Positions 52,826 to 64,000 of a stretch of 64,000 nt of DNA are shown here, piece after piece (positions within the stretch are counted from its first letter, which is position 1; each line of letters opens with the position of its first letter). The notes beneath the pieces are model-generated. The model had not been told where the DNA came from. It saw nothing but the letters and a program-made list of their open reading frames with translations, and did not search any database. The stretch spans positions 14,262,501 to 14,326,500 of the forward strand of contig CM032233.1 in NCBI GenBank assembly GCA_019009955.1. The letters run 5' to 3'. A program made the position numbers and the translations under genes. The stretch is from Riptortus pedestris (taxonomy: Eukaryota; Arthropoda; Insecta; Hemiptera; Alydidae).

Positions 52826-53983
52826 GATTATAGTGTTAGTTCACTAAATGAGTTCTATGAAGATGTAATGGGTCTGTAAGGACCGTGTAGTGACAATGCT
52901 AGTTAGAAGGTGTAGTGTTGAAGGTATATGAGAGTTTATAGTGGTAGCAGTAATGTCAGTATGGAGAGTAAGGGCTAGATATGAGGGCATGATTATAGTG
53001 TTAGTACACTAAATAAGGTCTATGAAGATGTGATGGGTCTGTAAGGACCGTGTAGTGACAATGCTAGTTAGAAGGTGTAGTGTTGAAGATATATGAGAGT
53101 TTATAGTGGTAGCAGTAATGTCAGTATGGAGAGTAAGGGCTAGATATGAGGGCATGATTATAGTGTTACTACACTATATGAGGTCTATGAAGATGTGATG
53201 GGTCTGTAAGGACCGTGTAGTGACAATGCTAGTTAGAAGGTGTAGTGTTGAAGATATATGAGAGTTTATAGTGGTAGCAGTAATGTCAGTATGGAAGAGT
53301 AAGGGCTAGATATGAGGGCACGACTATAGTGTTAGTACACTAAATGAGGTCTATGAAGATGTGATGGGTTAGTGAGGGCCGTGTAGTGGCAATGCTAGTT
53401 AGAAGGTGTAGTGTTGAAGATATATGAGAGTTTATAGTGGTAGCAGTAATGTCAGTATGGAAGAGTAAGGGCTAGATATGAGGGCATGATTATAGTGTTA
53501 GTACACTAAATGAGGTCTATGAAGATGTGATGGGTTAGTGAGGGCCGTGTAGTGGCAATGCTAGTTAGAAGGTGTAGTGTTGAAGATATATGAGAGTTTA
53601 TAGTGGTAGCAGTAATGTCAGTATGGAAGAGTAAGGGCTAGATATGAGGGCACGACTATAGTGTTAGTACACTAAATGAGGTCTATGAAGATGTGATGGG
53701 TTAGTGAGGGCCGTGTAGTGGCAATGCTAGTTAGAAGGTGTAGTGTTGAAGATATATGAGAGTTTATAGTGGTAGCAGTAATGTCAGTATGGAGAGAAAG
53801 GGCTAGATATGAGGGCACGACTATAGTGTTAGTACACTAAATGAGGTCTATGAAGATGTGATGGGTCTGTAAGGACCGTGTAGTGACAATGCTAGTTAGA
53901 AGGTGTAGTGTTGAAGATATATAAGAGTTTATAGTGGTAGCAGTAATGTCAGTATGGAGAGAAAGGGCTAGATATGAGGGCAT
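52826..53983. repeat. satellite block A, 165-166-bp units
   Basis: Seven tandem units starting GATTATAGTGTTAGTACACT, each with GTCTGTAAGGACCGTGTAGT or GTTAGTGAGGGCCGTGTAGT, GAAGGTGTAGTGTTGAAGAT, and GGTAGCAGTAATGTCAGTAT. Unit starts are near 52826, 52991, 53156, 53322, 53488, 53654 and 53819. The plus strand is G+T-rich and poor in C. Confidence 0.95.
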
Positions 53984-56900
53984 GACTATAGTGTTAGTAC
54001 ACTAAATGAGTTCTACGAAGATGTGATGGGTGAGTAAGGGTCGTGTAGTGGGAGTGCTAGTGAGAATGTGCAGTGTTAGGGGTGTGTGAGTGTGTAGTGT
54101 GTAGAGTGAGCACTGAATGTAGTGATAATGAGAGTATGGAGATTAAGGGCTAGATATGAGGGAATGATTATAGTGTTAGTACACTAAATGAGTTCTACGA
54201 AGATGTGATGGGTGAGTAAGGGTCGTGTAGTGGGAGTGCTAGTGAGAATGTGCAGTGTTAGGGGTGTGTGAGTGTGTAGTGTGTAGAGTGAGCACTGAAT
54301 GTAGTGATAATGAGAGTATGGAGAGTAAGGGCTAGATATGAATGTATGATTATAGTGTTAGTACACTAAATGAGTTCTACGAAGATGTGATGGGTGAGTA
54401 AGTGTCGTGTAGTGGGAGTGCTAGTGAGAATGTGCAGTGTTAGGGGTGTGTAGTATGTAGAGTGAGCACTGAATGTAGTGATAATGAGAGTATGAAGAGT
54501 AAGGGCTAGATATGAGGGAATGTTTATAGTGTTAGTATACTAAATGAGTTCTACGAACATGTGATGGGTGAGTAAGGGTCGTGTAGTGGGAGTGCTAGTG
54601 AGAATGTGCAGTGTTAGGGGTGTGTGAGTGTGTAGTGTGTAGAGTGAGCACTGAATGTAGTGATAATGAGAGTATGGAGAGTAAGGACTAGATATGAGGG
54701 AATGATTATAGTGTTAGTACACTAAATGAGTTCTACGAAGATGTGATGGGTGAGTAAGGGTCGTGTAGTGGGAGTGCTAGTGAGAATGTGCAGTGTTAGG
54801 GGTGTGTGAGTGTGTAGTGTGTAGAGTGAGCACTGAATGTAGTGATAATGAGAGTATGGAGAGTAAGGACTAGATATGAGGGAATGATTATAGTGTTAGT
54901 ACACTAAATGAGTTCTACGAACATGTGATGGGTGAGTAAGGGTCGTGTAGTGGGAGTGCTAGTGAGAATGTGCAGTGTTAGGGTTGTGTGTGAGTGTGTA
55001 GTATGTAGAGTGAGCACTGAATGTCGTGATAATGAGAGTATGGAGAGTAACGACTAGATATGAGGGCATCATTATAGTGTTAGTACACTAAATGAGTTCT
55101 ACGAAGATGTGATGGGTGAGTAAGGGTCGTGTAGTGGGAGTGCTAGTGAGAATGTGCAGTGTTAGGGGTGTGTGAGTGTGTAGTGTGTAGAGTGAGCACT
55201 GAATGTAGTGATAATGAGAGTATGGAGAGTAAGGACTAGATATGAGGGAATGATTATAGTGTTAGTACACTAAATGAGTTCTACGAAGATGTGATGGGTG
55301 AGTAAGGGTCGTGTAGTGGGAGTGCTAGTGAGAATGTGCAGTGTTAGGGGTGTGTGAGTGTGTAGTGTGTAGAGTGAGCACTGAATGTAGTGATAATGAG
55401 AGTATGGAGAGTAAGGACTAGATATGAGGGAATGATTATAGTGTTAGTACACTAAATGAGTTCTACGAACATGTGATGGGTGAGTAAGGGTCGTGTAGTG
55501 GGAGTGCTAGTGAGAATGTGCAGTGTTAGGGGTGTGTGAGTGTGTAGTGTGTAGAGTGAGCACTGAATGTAGTGATAATGAGAGTATGGAGAGTAAGGAC
55601 TAGATATGAGGGAATGATTATAGTGTTAGTACACTAAATGAGTTCTACGAAGATGTGATGGGTGAGTAAGGGTCGTGTAGTGGGAGTGCTAGTGAGAATG
55701 TGCAGTGTTAGGGGTGTGTGAGTGTGTAGTGTGTAGAGTGAGCACTGAATGTAGTGATAATGAGAGTATGGAGAGTAAGGACTAGATATGAGGGAATGAT
55801 TATAGTGTTAGTACACTAAATGAGTTCTACGAAGATGTGATGGGTGAGTAAGGGTCGTGTAGTGGGAGTGCTAGTGAGAATGTGCAGTGTTAGGGGTGTG
55901 TGAGTGTGTAGTGTGTAGAGTGAGCACTGAATGTAGTGATAATGAGAGTATGGAGAGTAAGGACTAGATATGAGGGAATGATTATAGTGTTAGTACACTA
56001 AATGAGTTCTACGAAGATGTGATGGGTGAGTAAGGGTCGTGTAGTGGGAGTTCTAGTTAGAATGTGCAGTGTTAGGGGTGTGTGAGTGTGTAGTGTGTAG
56101 AGTGAGCACTGAATGTAGTGATAATGAGAGTATGGAGAGTAAGGACTAGATATGAGGGAATGATTATAGTGTTAGTACACTAAATGAGTTCTACGAAGAT
56201 GTGATGGGTGAGTAAGGGTCGTGTAGTGGGAGTGCTAGTGAGAATGTGCAGTGTTAGGGGTGTGTGAGTGTGTAGTGTGTAGAGTGAGCACTGAATGTAG
56301 TGATAATGAGAGTATGGAGATTAAGGGCTAGATATGAGGGAATGATTATAGTGTTAGTACACTAAATGAGTTCTACGAAGATGTGATGGGTGAGTAAGGG
56401 GTCGTGTTGTGGGAGTGCTAGTGAGAATGTGCATTTTTTGGGGTTTGTGAGTGTGTAGTGTGTAGAGTGAGCTCTTAATGTAGTGATTATGAGAGTATCG
56501 AGAGTAAGGACTAGATATGAGGGTAGGATTTTAGTGTTAGTTCACTAAATGAGTTCTACGAAGATGTGATGGGTGAGTAAGGGTCGTGTAGTGGGAGTGC
56601 TAGTGAGAATGTGCAGTGTTAGGGGTGTGTGAGTGTGTAGTGTGTAGAGTGAGCACTGAATGTAGTGATAATGAGAGTATGGAGATTAAGGGCTAGATAT
56701 GAGGGAATGATTATAGTGTTGTTAGTACACTAAATGAGTTCTACGAAGATGTGATGGGTGAGTAAGGGTCGTGTAGTGGGAGTGCTAGTGAGAATGTGCA
56801 GTGTTAGGGGTGTGTGAGTGTGTAGTGTGTAGAGTGAGCACTGAATGTAGTGATAATGAGAGTATGGAGATTAAGGGCTAGATATGAGGGAATGATTATA

Positions 56901-59040
56901 GTGTTAGTAAAGTAATTGTGTTCTGCGAATATGTGATGGGTGAGGAAGTGTCGTGTAGTGGGAGTGCGAGTGAGAATGGGCGGTGTTAGGGGTGTGTGAG
57001 TGTGTAGTGTGTAGAGTGAGCACTGAATGTAGTGATAATGAGAGTATGGAGATTAAGGGCTAGATATGAGGGAATGATTATAGTGTTAGTACACTAAATG
57101 AGTTCTACGAAGATGTGATGGGTGAGTAAGGGTCGTGTAGTGGGAGTGCTAGTGAGAATGTGCAGTGTTAGGGGTGTGTGTGAGTGTGTAGTGTGTAGAG
57201 TGAGCACTTAATGTAGTGATAATGAGAGTATGGAGACTAAGGACTAGATATGAGGGAAGGATTATAGTGTTAGTACACTAAATGAGTTCTACGAAGATGT
57301 GATGGGTGAGTAAGGGTCGTGTAGTGGGAGTGCTAGTGAGAATGTGCAGTGTTAGGGGTGTGTGAGTGTGTAGTGTGTAGAGTGAGCACTGAATGTAGTG
57401 ATAATGAGAGTATGGAGATTAAGGGCTAGATATGAGGGAATGATTATAGTGTTAGTACACTAAATGAGTTCTACGAAGATGTGATGGGTGAGTAAGGGTC
57501 GTGTTGTGGGAGTCCTCGTGTGAATGTGGAGTGTAGGGGGTGGGTGAGTGTGTGGTGTGTAGAGTGAGCAGTGAATGTAGTGCTAATGAGAGTATGGGGA
57601 GTAAGGGCTAGATATGAGTGTATGATTATAGTGTTAGTACACTAAATGAGTTCTACGAAGATGTGATGGGTGAGTAAGGGTCGTGTAGTGGGAGTGCTAG
57701 TGAGAATGTGCAGTGTTAGGGGTGTGTGAGTGTGTAGTGTGTAGAGTGAGCACTGAATGTAGTGATAATGAGAGTATGGAGATTAAGGGCTAGATATGAG
57801 GGAATGATAAAAGAGTAACAAACCTAAATCATAACTACAAAGATTTGATGGGAGAGTAAGGGTCGTGTAGTGGGAGTGCTAGTGAGAATGTGCAGTGTTA
57901 GGGGTGTGTGAGTGTGTAGTGTGTAGAGTGAGCACTGAATGTAGTGATAATGAGAGTATGGAGAGTAAGGACTAGATATGAGGGAATGATTATAGTGTTA
58001 GTACACTAAATGAGTTCTACGAAGATGTGATGGGTGAGTAAGGGTCGTGTAGTGTGAGTGCTAGTTAGAATGTGCATTGTTAGGGTTGTTTGAGTGTGTA
58101 GTGTGTAGAGTGAGCACTGAATGTAGTGATAATGAGAGTATGGAGATTAAGGGCTAGATATGAGGGAATGATTATAGTGTTAGTACACTAAATGAGTTCT
58201 ACGAAGATGTGATGGGTGAGTAAGGGTCGTGTTGTGGGAGTGCTAGTGAGAATGTGCAGTGTTAGGGGTGTGTGAGTGTGTAGTGTGTAGAGTGAGCACT
58301 GAATGTAGTGATAATGAGAGTATGGAGAGTAAGGGCTAGATATGAGGGTATGATTATAGTGTTAGTACACTAAATGAGTTCTACGAAGATGTGATGGGTG
58401 AGTAAGGGTCGTGTAGTGGGAGTGCTAGTGAGAATGTGCAGTGTTAGGGGTGTGTGAGTGTGTAGTGTGTAGAGTGAGCACTGAATGTAGTGATAATGAG
58501 AGTATGGAGATTAAGGGCTAGATATGAGGGAATGATTATAGTGTTAGTACACTAAATGAGTTCTACGAAGATGTGATGGGTGAGTAAGGGTCGTGTAGTG
58601 GGAGTGCTAGTGAGAATGTGCAGTGTTAGGGGTGTGTGAGTGTGTAGTGTGTAGAGTGAGCACTGAATGTAGTGATAATGAGAGTATGGAGAGTAAGGGC
58701 TAGATATGAGGGTATGATTATAGTGTTAGTACACTAAATGAGTTCTACGAAGATGTGATGGGTGAGTAAGGGTCGTGTAGTGGGAGTGCTAGTGAGAATG
58801 TGCAGTGTTATGTGTGTGTGTGTGCGTGTAGTGTGTAGAGAGAGCACTGAATGTAGTGATAATGAGTGTATGGAGAGTAAGGGCTAGATATGAGTGTATG
58901 ATTATAGTGTTAGTACACTAAATGAGTTCTACGAAGATGTGATGGGTGAGTAAGGGTCGTGTAGTGGGAGTGCTAGTGAGAATGTGCAGTGTTATGTGTG
59001 TGTGTGTGTGCGTGTAGTGTGTAGTGTGTAGAGTGAGCCC
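53984..59040. repeat. satellite block B, ~182-bp units
   Basis: About 28 tandem units that share the first ~60 bp with block A but differ after GGGTGAGTAAGGGTCGTGTA: GTGTGTGAGTGTGTAGTGTG and GAGTGAGCACTGAATGTAGT replace the A-type middle. The units are mostly more than 97% alike. A TAGTGT-TAGT-ACACTA hairpin opens every unit. One unit near 57810-57845 has a divergent replacement. The last two units gain extra TG repeats. Confidence 0.96.
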
Positions 59041-59810
59041 TGAAGTTCTGTCACGTGCAACACACATTGCAATTTGTCCCCTGTCAAGAGTTCCACGCTC
59101 CTCCTTCCACACCAGCTTCATTTTTCAACTGTTCGTTTCCAAAGCAAGCAGCTTGACACCCCAGCTCTCTCGCACTCACTCTCTCTCCCTTTGTTCTGCA
59201 GCTGTCTGCCACTGAATAATGTTAACCATTCCTTGAGTTGGTTACACTTCAAGTAGAAAAATTTGAATGTTAGTGGTTCCCATTAAAGACAAATACCCAA
59301 ATATATGTCTTGCAATTTTTTTTGTACATTCCTTATTTTTTACTTTTTCGAACAAAGTAATAAATTTCTTTCCTCGGAGCGTTTTAACTTATGTAATTCA
59401 GAAATGTTTGCATCGTCATAATCTCTCCTCGTGATACTTAATGGTACTTCAATGAGGAAATAATAGAGACAATAGCCTTCTTTTTTTTTTCACTTCGAGG
59501 TAAGTTCTTCTTATACTCAATTATAGCTTATGACCCTTGCAGACTGCTATATTCGCCTGAGATTCTTTTTTTTTTCTTTGTGCCTTTCCACAATGATGCG
59601 ATTCAACGATAGAACGTGCAATGTACGTACTTTAAACATTTTTAATTGATTCCATTATTTGACTTAATTCCGGAAATCGGGAGGAATGAAGTAAATCAAA
59701 GTAAAAGTAAACCATTGTTCTCAATAGATTTTTTATTTGTTCGATGCAAGAGATAAAATAATTTGCTCTGGGCAAAAAAAAGTAGAGTGAATTTTTGCGA
59801 AAATGACCCT
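59041..59810. other. unassigned sequence
   Basis: A CT-rich stretch at 59080-59210 gives frames of about 60 codons that begin in satellite sequence on one strand. None is credible. The rest is AT-rich. Confidence 0.4.
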
Positions 59811-60125
59811 CAACCAGGTGCTGTGTAAACTAAGCATATTCCCTATCGCCTGTAATGACACGTGGATGACGTCAACTCTCATTCTATTCTCTATTTATCC
59901 CGAAATAAGACCCCTAAGCACCTAACTGGACTTAATATTAATGACGTGAGATAGATGCAGTTCTTTTAAGTAGAAAACGCATAAGTCGAAACGGGGTGAA
60001 CTAAAAGATACAAATAAGTCGGTTGATATTCGTGTCAGGGGGGAAAAATTGAAACTCTTAAATATCGATTTTAGTAACGAGAAAAGAAACTATGACTGCT
60101 AGAACGGTGAAAAACAAGCAAAAAT
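59811..60125 (+). mobile_element. HINE-like element, strongly diverged
   Basis: CAACCAGGTGCTGTGTAAAC and TAAGCATATTCCC show the 5' end. TCTCATTCTATTCTCTATTT, AAATATCGATTTTAGTAACG and GACTGCTAGAACGGTGA follow in order. Confidence 0.65.
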
Positions 60126-60267
60126 GTATGAAACTGATTTATAATGGGATATTAAATATAGCCTGGAAATAGATGATAATAATAAAATCAAAAATGGATC
60201 TTAATCTCTTAATATGTGTTAGACCTCGCAACTGCTAAAAAATGGTTAAAGAAACACGTAAAAAGTC
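60126..60267. other. short unassigned gap
   Basis: AT-rich; nothing recognised. Confidence 0.4.
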
Positions 60268-60778
60268 CGTCACGCAGAGGCGCGAAAACTAAGCAGATTT
60301 CCCACGTGAAGTTCTACAATATATAATTTTTTTTTTATTTTTTTTTTGTGGCGTGTCAACCATTTTGGCCATTAACGCCAAAATATATAAATTTCACGAG
60401 AGCAGAACAGGTACGGAAATGGCCGAACTAGCTTTTGGCGGAAACTCACGACTAAAATCGAAAGTTAGCCGATCTCATCTCGTCCGTTATCCGCAAACAC
60501 TTAATAAAAACGCAAATATCTCGGTTAATATTCAAGATAGAGACTAAATGTATGAACAATAATTATAGTAAATTTAATGTGCAATAAGGTTGATTCTATT
60601 CAATTTTTCGATCCGACGTACAGTAACTGAGATATTTTGAAAATCCTCCCTAAACCCCCCCCCTCCCACTGGTCCGATTTCAGCCATTAACGAACTAGAT
60701 CTTTATTATTACATAAAACATTTAAATATCGAGTTTGGTAACGATCAAACAAAAATTACGACCGCTAAAGCTTTAACA

Positions 60779-60846
<68 letters not shown>

Positions 60847-60973
60847 TTTGACGGACCTCATTTTCGTCATCACCTCGGTAGGAATTGATGGACATTTGAA
60901 GAAAAGTTTTGAAAATCGCGGCATGAAAAACGACCTCAATAGCTGATTTCCGTTAAGGGAAATCTGCTAAAAT
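60268..60973 (+). mobile_element. HINE-like element, complete, variant with extra module
   Basis: TCCGTCACGCAGAGGCGCGA starts it. After GTGAAGTTCTACAATATA and a T-run comes the module ACGGAAATGGCCGAACTAGC and TTAGCCGATCTCATCTCGTC. Standard central blocks, (TA)n at 60780-60841, the conserved block and TGATTTCCGTTAAGGGAAAT-CTGCTAAAA complete the copy. Confidence 0.88.
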
Positions 60974-62171
60974 TATTGGCAATAACAAAAATAAAACTGC
61001 CTTGACGGATCATCCCGCTTCCAAGAAACACAACTTCAATTTAAAAACGTTCAGATAATCTATCAAGAAAGATAAAACATTCACGTCATAAAAAAAATAG
61101 AATAATAGCAGTAAACAAAAAAAAACAGGAATTAAATACCTTAATCGTATATTCTACAAAATTTTATCTTAAAATAACAGATTTTAAATTATTACGTGAA
61201 ATAATCGAGTTCAAGGTTAGACGTGAAAATAATCGATCTATAGTCAGCTGACTTAACTTGCTTCGGGAATCTCAGTTCCATGAGTACAACCTTAATAACT
61301 GATTTCCGTTACGGCAAAAAAAAAATAATAAAAACATTAATCATGGAGTTTCATGATTAAAATGAATATTTGAAATATGATTGATCATTGTTATATTTAA
61401 AACAATGATTTTCTCAATAATAATTAAATTAAACATATTTAATAATTCTTTTACATTTTGACCAAAGAGGCTTTTAAACTATAGTCATTGGGATAGGAAT
61501 GAATGAGGCATTCTAAAATAAAAATCATTACATTGCTAGAATGCTTTTTAAACACACTGCTAGTCCCATTCCGGAAACGTTAGTAGAAGTGCCATTGCAA
61601 TATGGCGTCAGGTTGTTTTTTTTTCAGCAGGAGACCAATAAATTAACTTAGAAGACTAATGAGATATAAAGTGAAATAACAACCGAGGCTGGTGCTATTC
61701 CACTACAATTAGCCGGAGCTCAATAATTGTAAATTGTGAGCTTTGAAGCTATTACCAAGCTCTCTAACTCCACTCGTACCGCCGACTTCAAAAGGGTGAA
61801 AATTAAAGCGATTATTAACTTTTCCTGTAATTCTTTAACTTAATTGTTTTGGAGAGGAAGAAAATAGGCCTGGAGAGCTACCCACTCCATTCGGCGGGAA
61901 AGCTGATTAGATTTAGGGAGTTGTCTGTTTTTTCTGGGCCAATCTATCTGTAATTCTATTTCTGCCTACATTAAACACTGAATAACTAATTAATCAGCCT
62001 TAATTATTATTAAAATAGCCCCATACATTTTCGAATAGACAGGTTGAATTAAATTTTGTTACTGAAGCTAACTTTTATTCGACAATTCATTATTGACAAA
62101 CTCCACATATTTCGCTTCTCACAAAGCCGTTTTTAGAACGGAAAAATGAGAGTCCTAAGTTTAAAAAAGTC
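60974..62171. other. unassigned sequence
   Basis: A short HINE 3' fragment lies at 61276-61318 (GAGTACAACCTTAATAACTG, ATTTCCGTTACGGC). Otherwise it is AT-rich with no gene. Confidence 0.45.
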
Positions 62172-62777
62172 CGTCCCGCAGGGGCTGCGTAAACAAAGCA
62201 GATTTCCCACGTGAAATTTTACAATAGAGAAATCTTCATACTTGTAACACTTAACACCACCGTGAGTAAATACTAACGGTAATGAGAAATCATTCAGTAA
62301 ATTTTTATAAGCTCTCAACGGAAACAGCTTCTGAATTATAAACAAATAGGTCAGCCAACCATTCAGAGCTGAACAGATAGATAGTCATATTCTTTACAGG
62401 AAAGAAAAACAATTACTGATATATATCTGACCCACGACTAGGACCGAAGTTAGCAGATCTCACCTCGTCCGTTACCCCCACACACTTAATAAAAATGCAA
62501 ATATCTCGGTTAATATTCAAGATAGAGAATAAATATATATAAAAATATTTATAGAAAATTTAATTTGCAATAAGATTTGTTCTATACAAGTTTTCGATCC
62601 AACTTGTAGTAACGGATATATTTCAGCCATTAACGACCTTGATCTTTCTTTTTACATAAAACAAGTAATATCGAGTGTGGTAACGATCAAACAGCGATCA
62701 CTAGAGCGAACTTTTTCGTAAATCGCGTCATGAGTACGACCTCAATAGCTGATTTCATTTAAGGGAAACCTGCTAAA
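62172..62777 (+). mobile_element. HINE-like element, complete, microsatellite lost
   Basis: TCCGTCCCGCAGGGGCTGCG starts it. The long-variant start (TTTTACAATAGAGAAATC) is followed by part of the extra module (TTAGCAGATCTCACCTCGTC), central blocks, GATCACTAGAGCG and a shortened 3' block. It ends ATTTAAGGGAAACCTGCTAAA. The 52-bp satellite begins immediately after this terminus. Confidence 0.87.
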
Positions 62778-64000
62778 TGCGAAGAAAAGTAACCCGCATT
62801 TCCCAATCAATTATAAGAATCAATACATTATTCCAGCATTAAAGTAACCTGCATAGGCAAACCAGTTTTAAGGACGCATTCATTCCAATAGAAAAAGAAT
62901 TTGCATACGCCAACCTGTCTTAAGCATACATTTCAACAGGAAAGTAACCTGCATATGCCAACCAGTTTTAAGAAAGAATATATTCCAACACAAACTTAAT
63001 ATGCATACGCCAACTTATATTAAGATCACATACATTCCAAAAGAAATGTAACCTACGAACGCCAACTACGTTTTAAGAACGCATTCATTCAATCAGAAAA
63101 AGAATTTGCATACGCAAGCCAGTTTTAAGAACACATACATTTCAACAGAAAAATAACCTGCATACGCCAACCAGTTTTAAGAACCTATACATTTCAACAG
63201 AAAAAGAATTTGCATACGCAAGCCAGTTTTAAGAACACATACATTTCAACAGAAAAATAACCTGCATACGCCAACCAGTTTTAAGAACCTATACATTTCA
63301 ACAGAAAAATAACCTGCATACGCCAACCAGTTTTAAGAACCTATACATTTCAACAGAAAAATAACCTGCATACGCCAACCAGTTTTAAGAACCTATACAT
63401 TTCAACAGAAAAATAACCTGCATACGCCAACCAGTTTTAAGAACCTATACATTTCAACAGAAAAATAACCTGCATACGCCAACCAGTTTTAAGAACCTAT
63501 ACATTTCAACAGAAAAATAACCTGCATACGCCAACCAGTTTTAAGAACCTATACATTTCAACAGAAAAATAACCTGCATACGCCAACCAGTTTTAAGAAC
63601 CTATACATTTCAACAGAAAAATAACCTGCATACGCCAACCAGTTTTAAGAACCTATACATTTCAACAGAAAAATAACCTGCATACGCCAACCAGTTTTAA
63701 GAACCTATACATTTCAACAGAAAAATAACCTGCATACGCCAAGCAGTTTTAAGAACCTATATATTTCAACAGAAAAATAACTTGCATACGCCAACCAGTT
63801 TTCAGAAAGTATATACTCCAACAGAAATGTAACCTGCATGTGCCAACCAGTTTTAAGAATGCATACATTCCAACAGAAAAAGAACTTGCATACGCAAACT
63901 TTTCTTAAGCATACATTTCAACAGAAAAGTAACCTTCATACACCAACTAGTTTTCAGAAAGTGTATATTCCAACAGAAAAAGAATTTGCATACGCCAACC
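62778..64000. repeat. 52-bp satellite, continues past the window
   Basis: About 23 units of AACCTGCATACGCCAACCAG, TTTTAAGAACCTATACATTT, CAACAGAAAAAT. The units at 63240-63760 are almost identical, while those at either side are diverged and partly alternate between AACCTGCAT and AATTTGCAT types (104-bp dimers). The homogeneous core with degraded edges is typical of arrays maintained by unequal exchange. The array reaches the window end. Confidence 0.96.

Noticed and set aside
62778..64000. CRISPR array
   Set aside because: The 52-bp units are contiguous without variable spacers, and the context is eukaryotic.

Overview
The window is eukaryotic, AT-rich, non-coding DNA, almost certainly from an arthropod and probably an insect. 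I found no intact host gene, no rRNA, tRNA or CRISPR array, and no prokaryotic gene organisation. The evidence for arthropod origin is the mix of element families: mellifera-like mariner, piggyBac, hAT, Jockey/I-like and R2-like LINEs, Penelope-like elements, a gypsy-type solo LTR and a tRNA-derived SINE. Every protein-like stretch I recognise is a fragment of a transposable element. The species cannot be named from the sequence alone.

The backbone is one very abundant family, called here HINE-like (inferred relative of Helentron-associated, DINE-1-type elements), with more than 35 full or partial copies in both orientations. A full copy is about 0.6-1 kb. It opens with TCCGTCACGCAGGGGCTGCG, then AGCAGATTTCCC. 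Its 3' region has a small hairpin (ACCGCT/AGCGGT), a TA/CA/GA microsatellite and a conserved ~110-bp block. It ends in a palindrome (AGCAGATTTCCC/GGGAAATCTGCT) followed by AAA. It carries no coding sequence. A second family (Helitron-like) has internal ~285-bp direct repeats and a GC hairpin followed by CTAG at its 3' end.

Other elements sit inside these copies, several with readable target duplications. They are a hAT element with a 43-bp minisatellite (2.9-4.8 kb), a SINE in a ~255-bp tandem repeat (8.3-10.4 kb), an RNase H LINE (13.9-14.8 kb), piggyBac (16.9-17.6 kb), mariner (18.2-19.2 kb), a Jockey-like LINE (24.0-24.8 kb), a solo LTR (25.3-25.9 kb), a Tc1-type MITE (26.0-26.3 kb), a Penelope-type palindrome (34.6-34.9 kb), two Penelope endonuclease fragments (43.6-44.0 and 45.4-46.2 kb), a piggyBac MITE (48.5-49.2 kb) and an R2-like LINE (50.5-51.8 kb).

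Three tandem arrays abut or arise in HINE-like copies: 41-bp units at 21.2-21.5 kb, a 6.2-kb satellite of 165- then 182-bp units at 52.8-59.0 kb, and a 52-bp satellite from 62.8 kb past the window edge. The sequence between elements is AT-rich with no recognisable genes. The most notable observations are the HINE-like family and its role as landing site and satellite seed, the hairpin minisatellite inside the hAT element, and the hammerhead-like motifs in the Penelope fragments.
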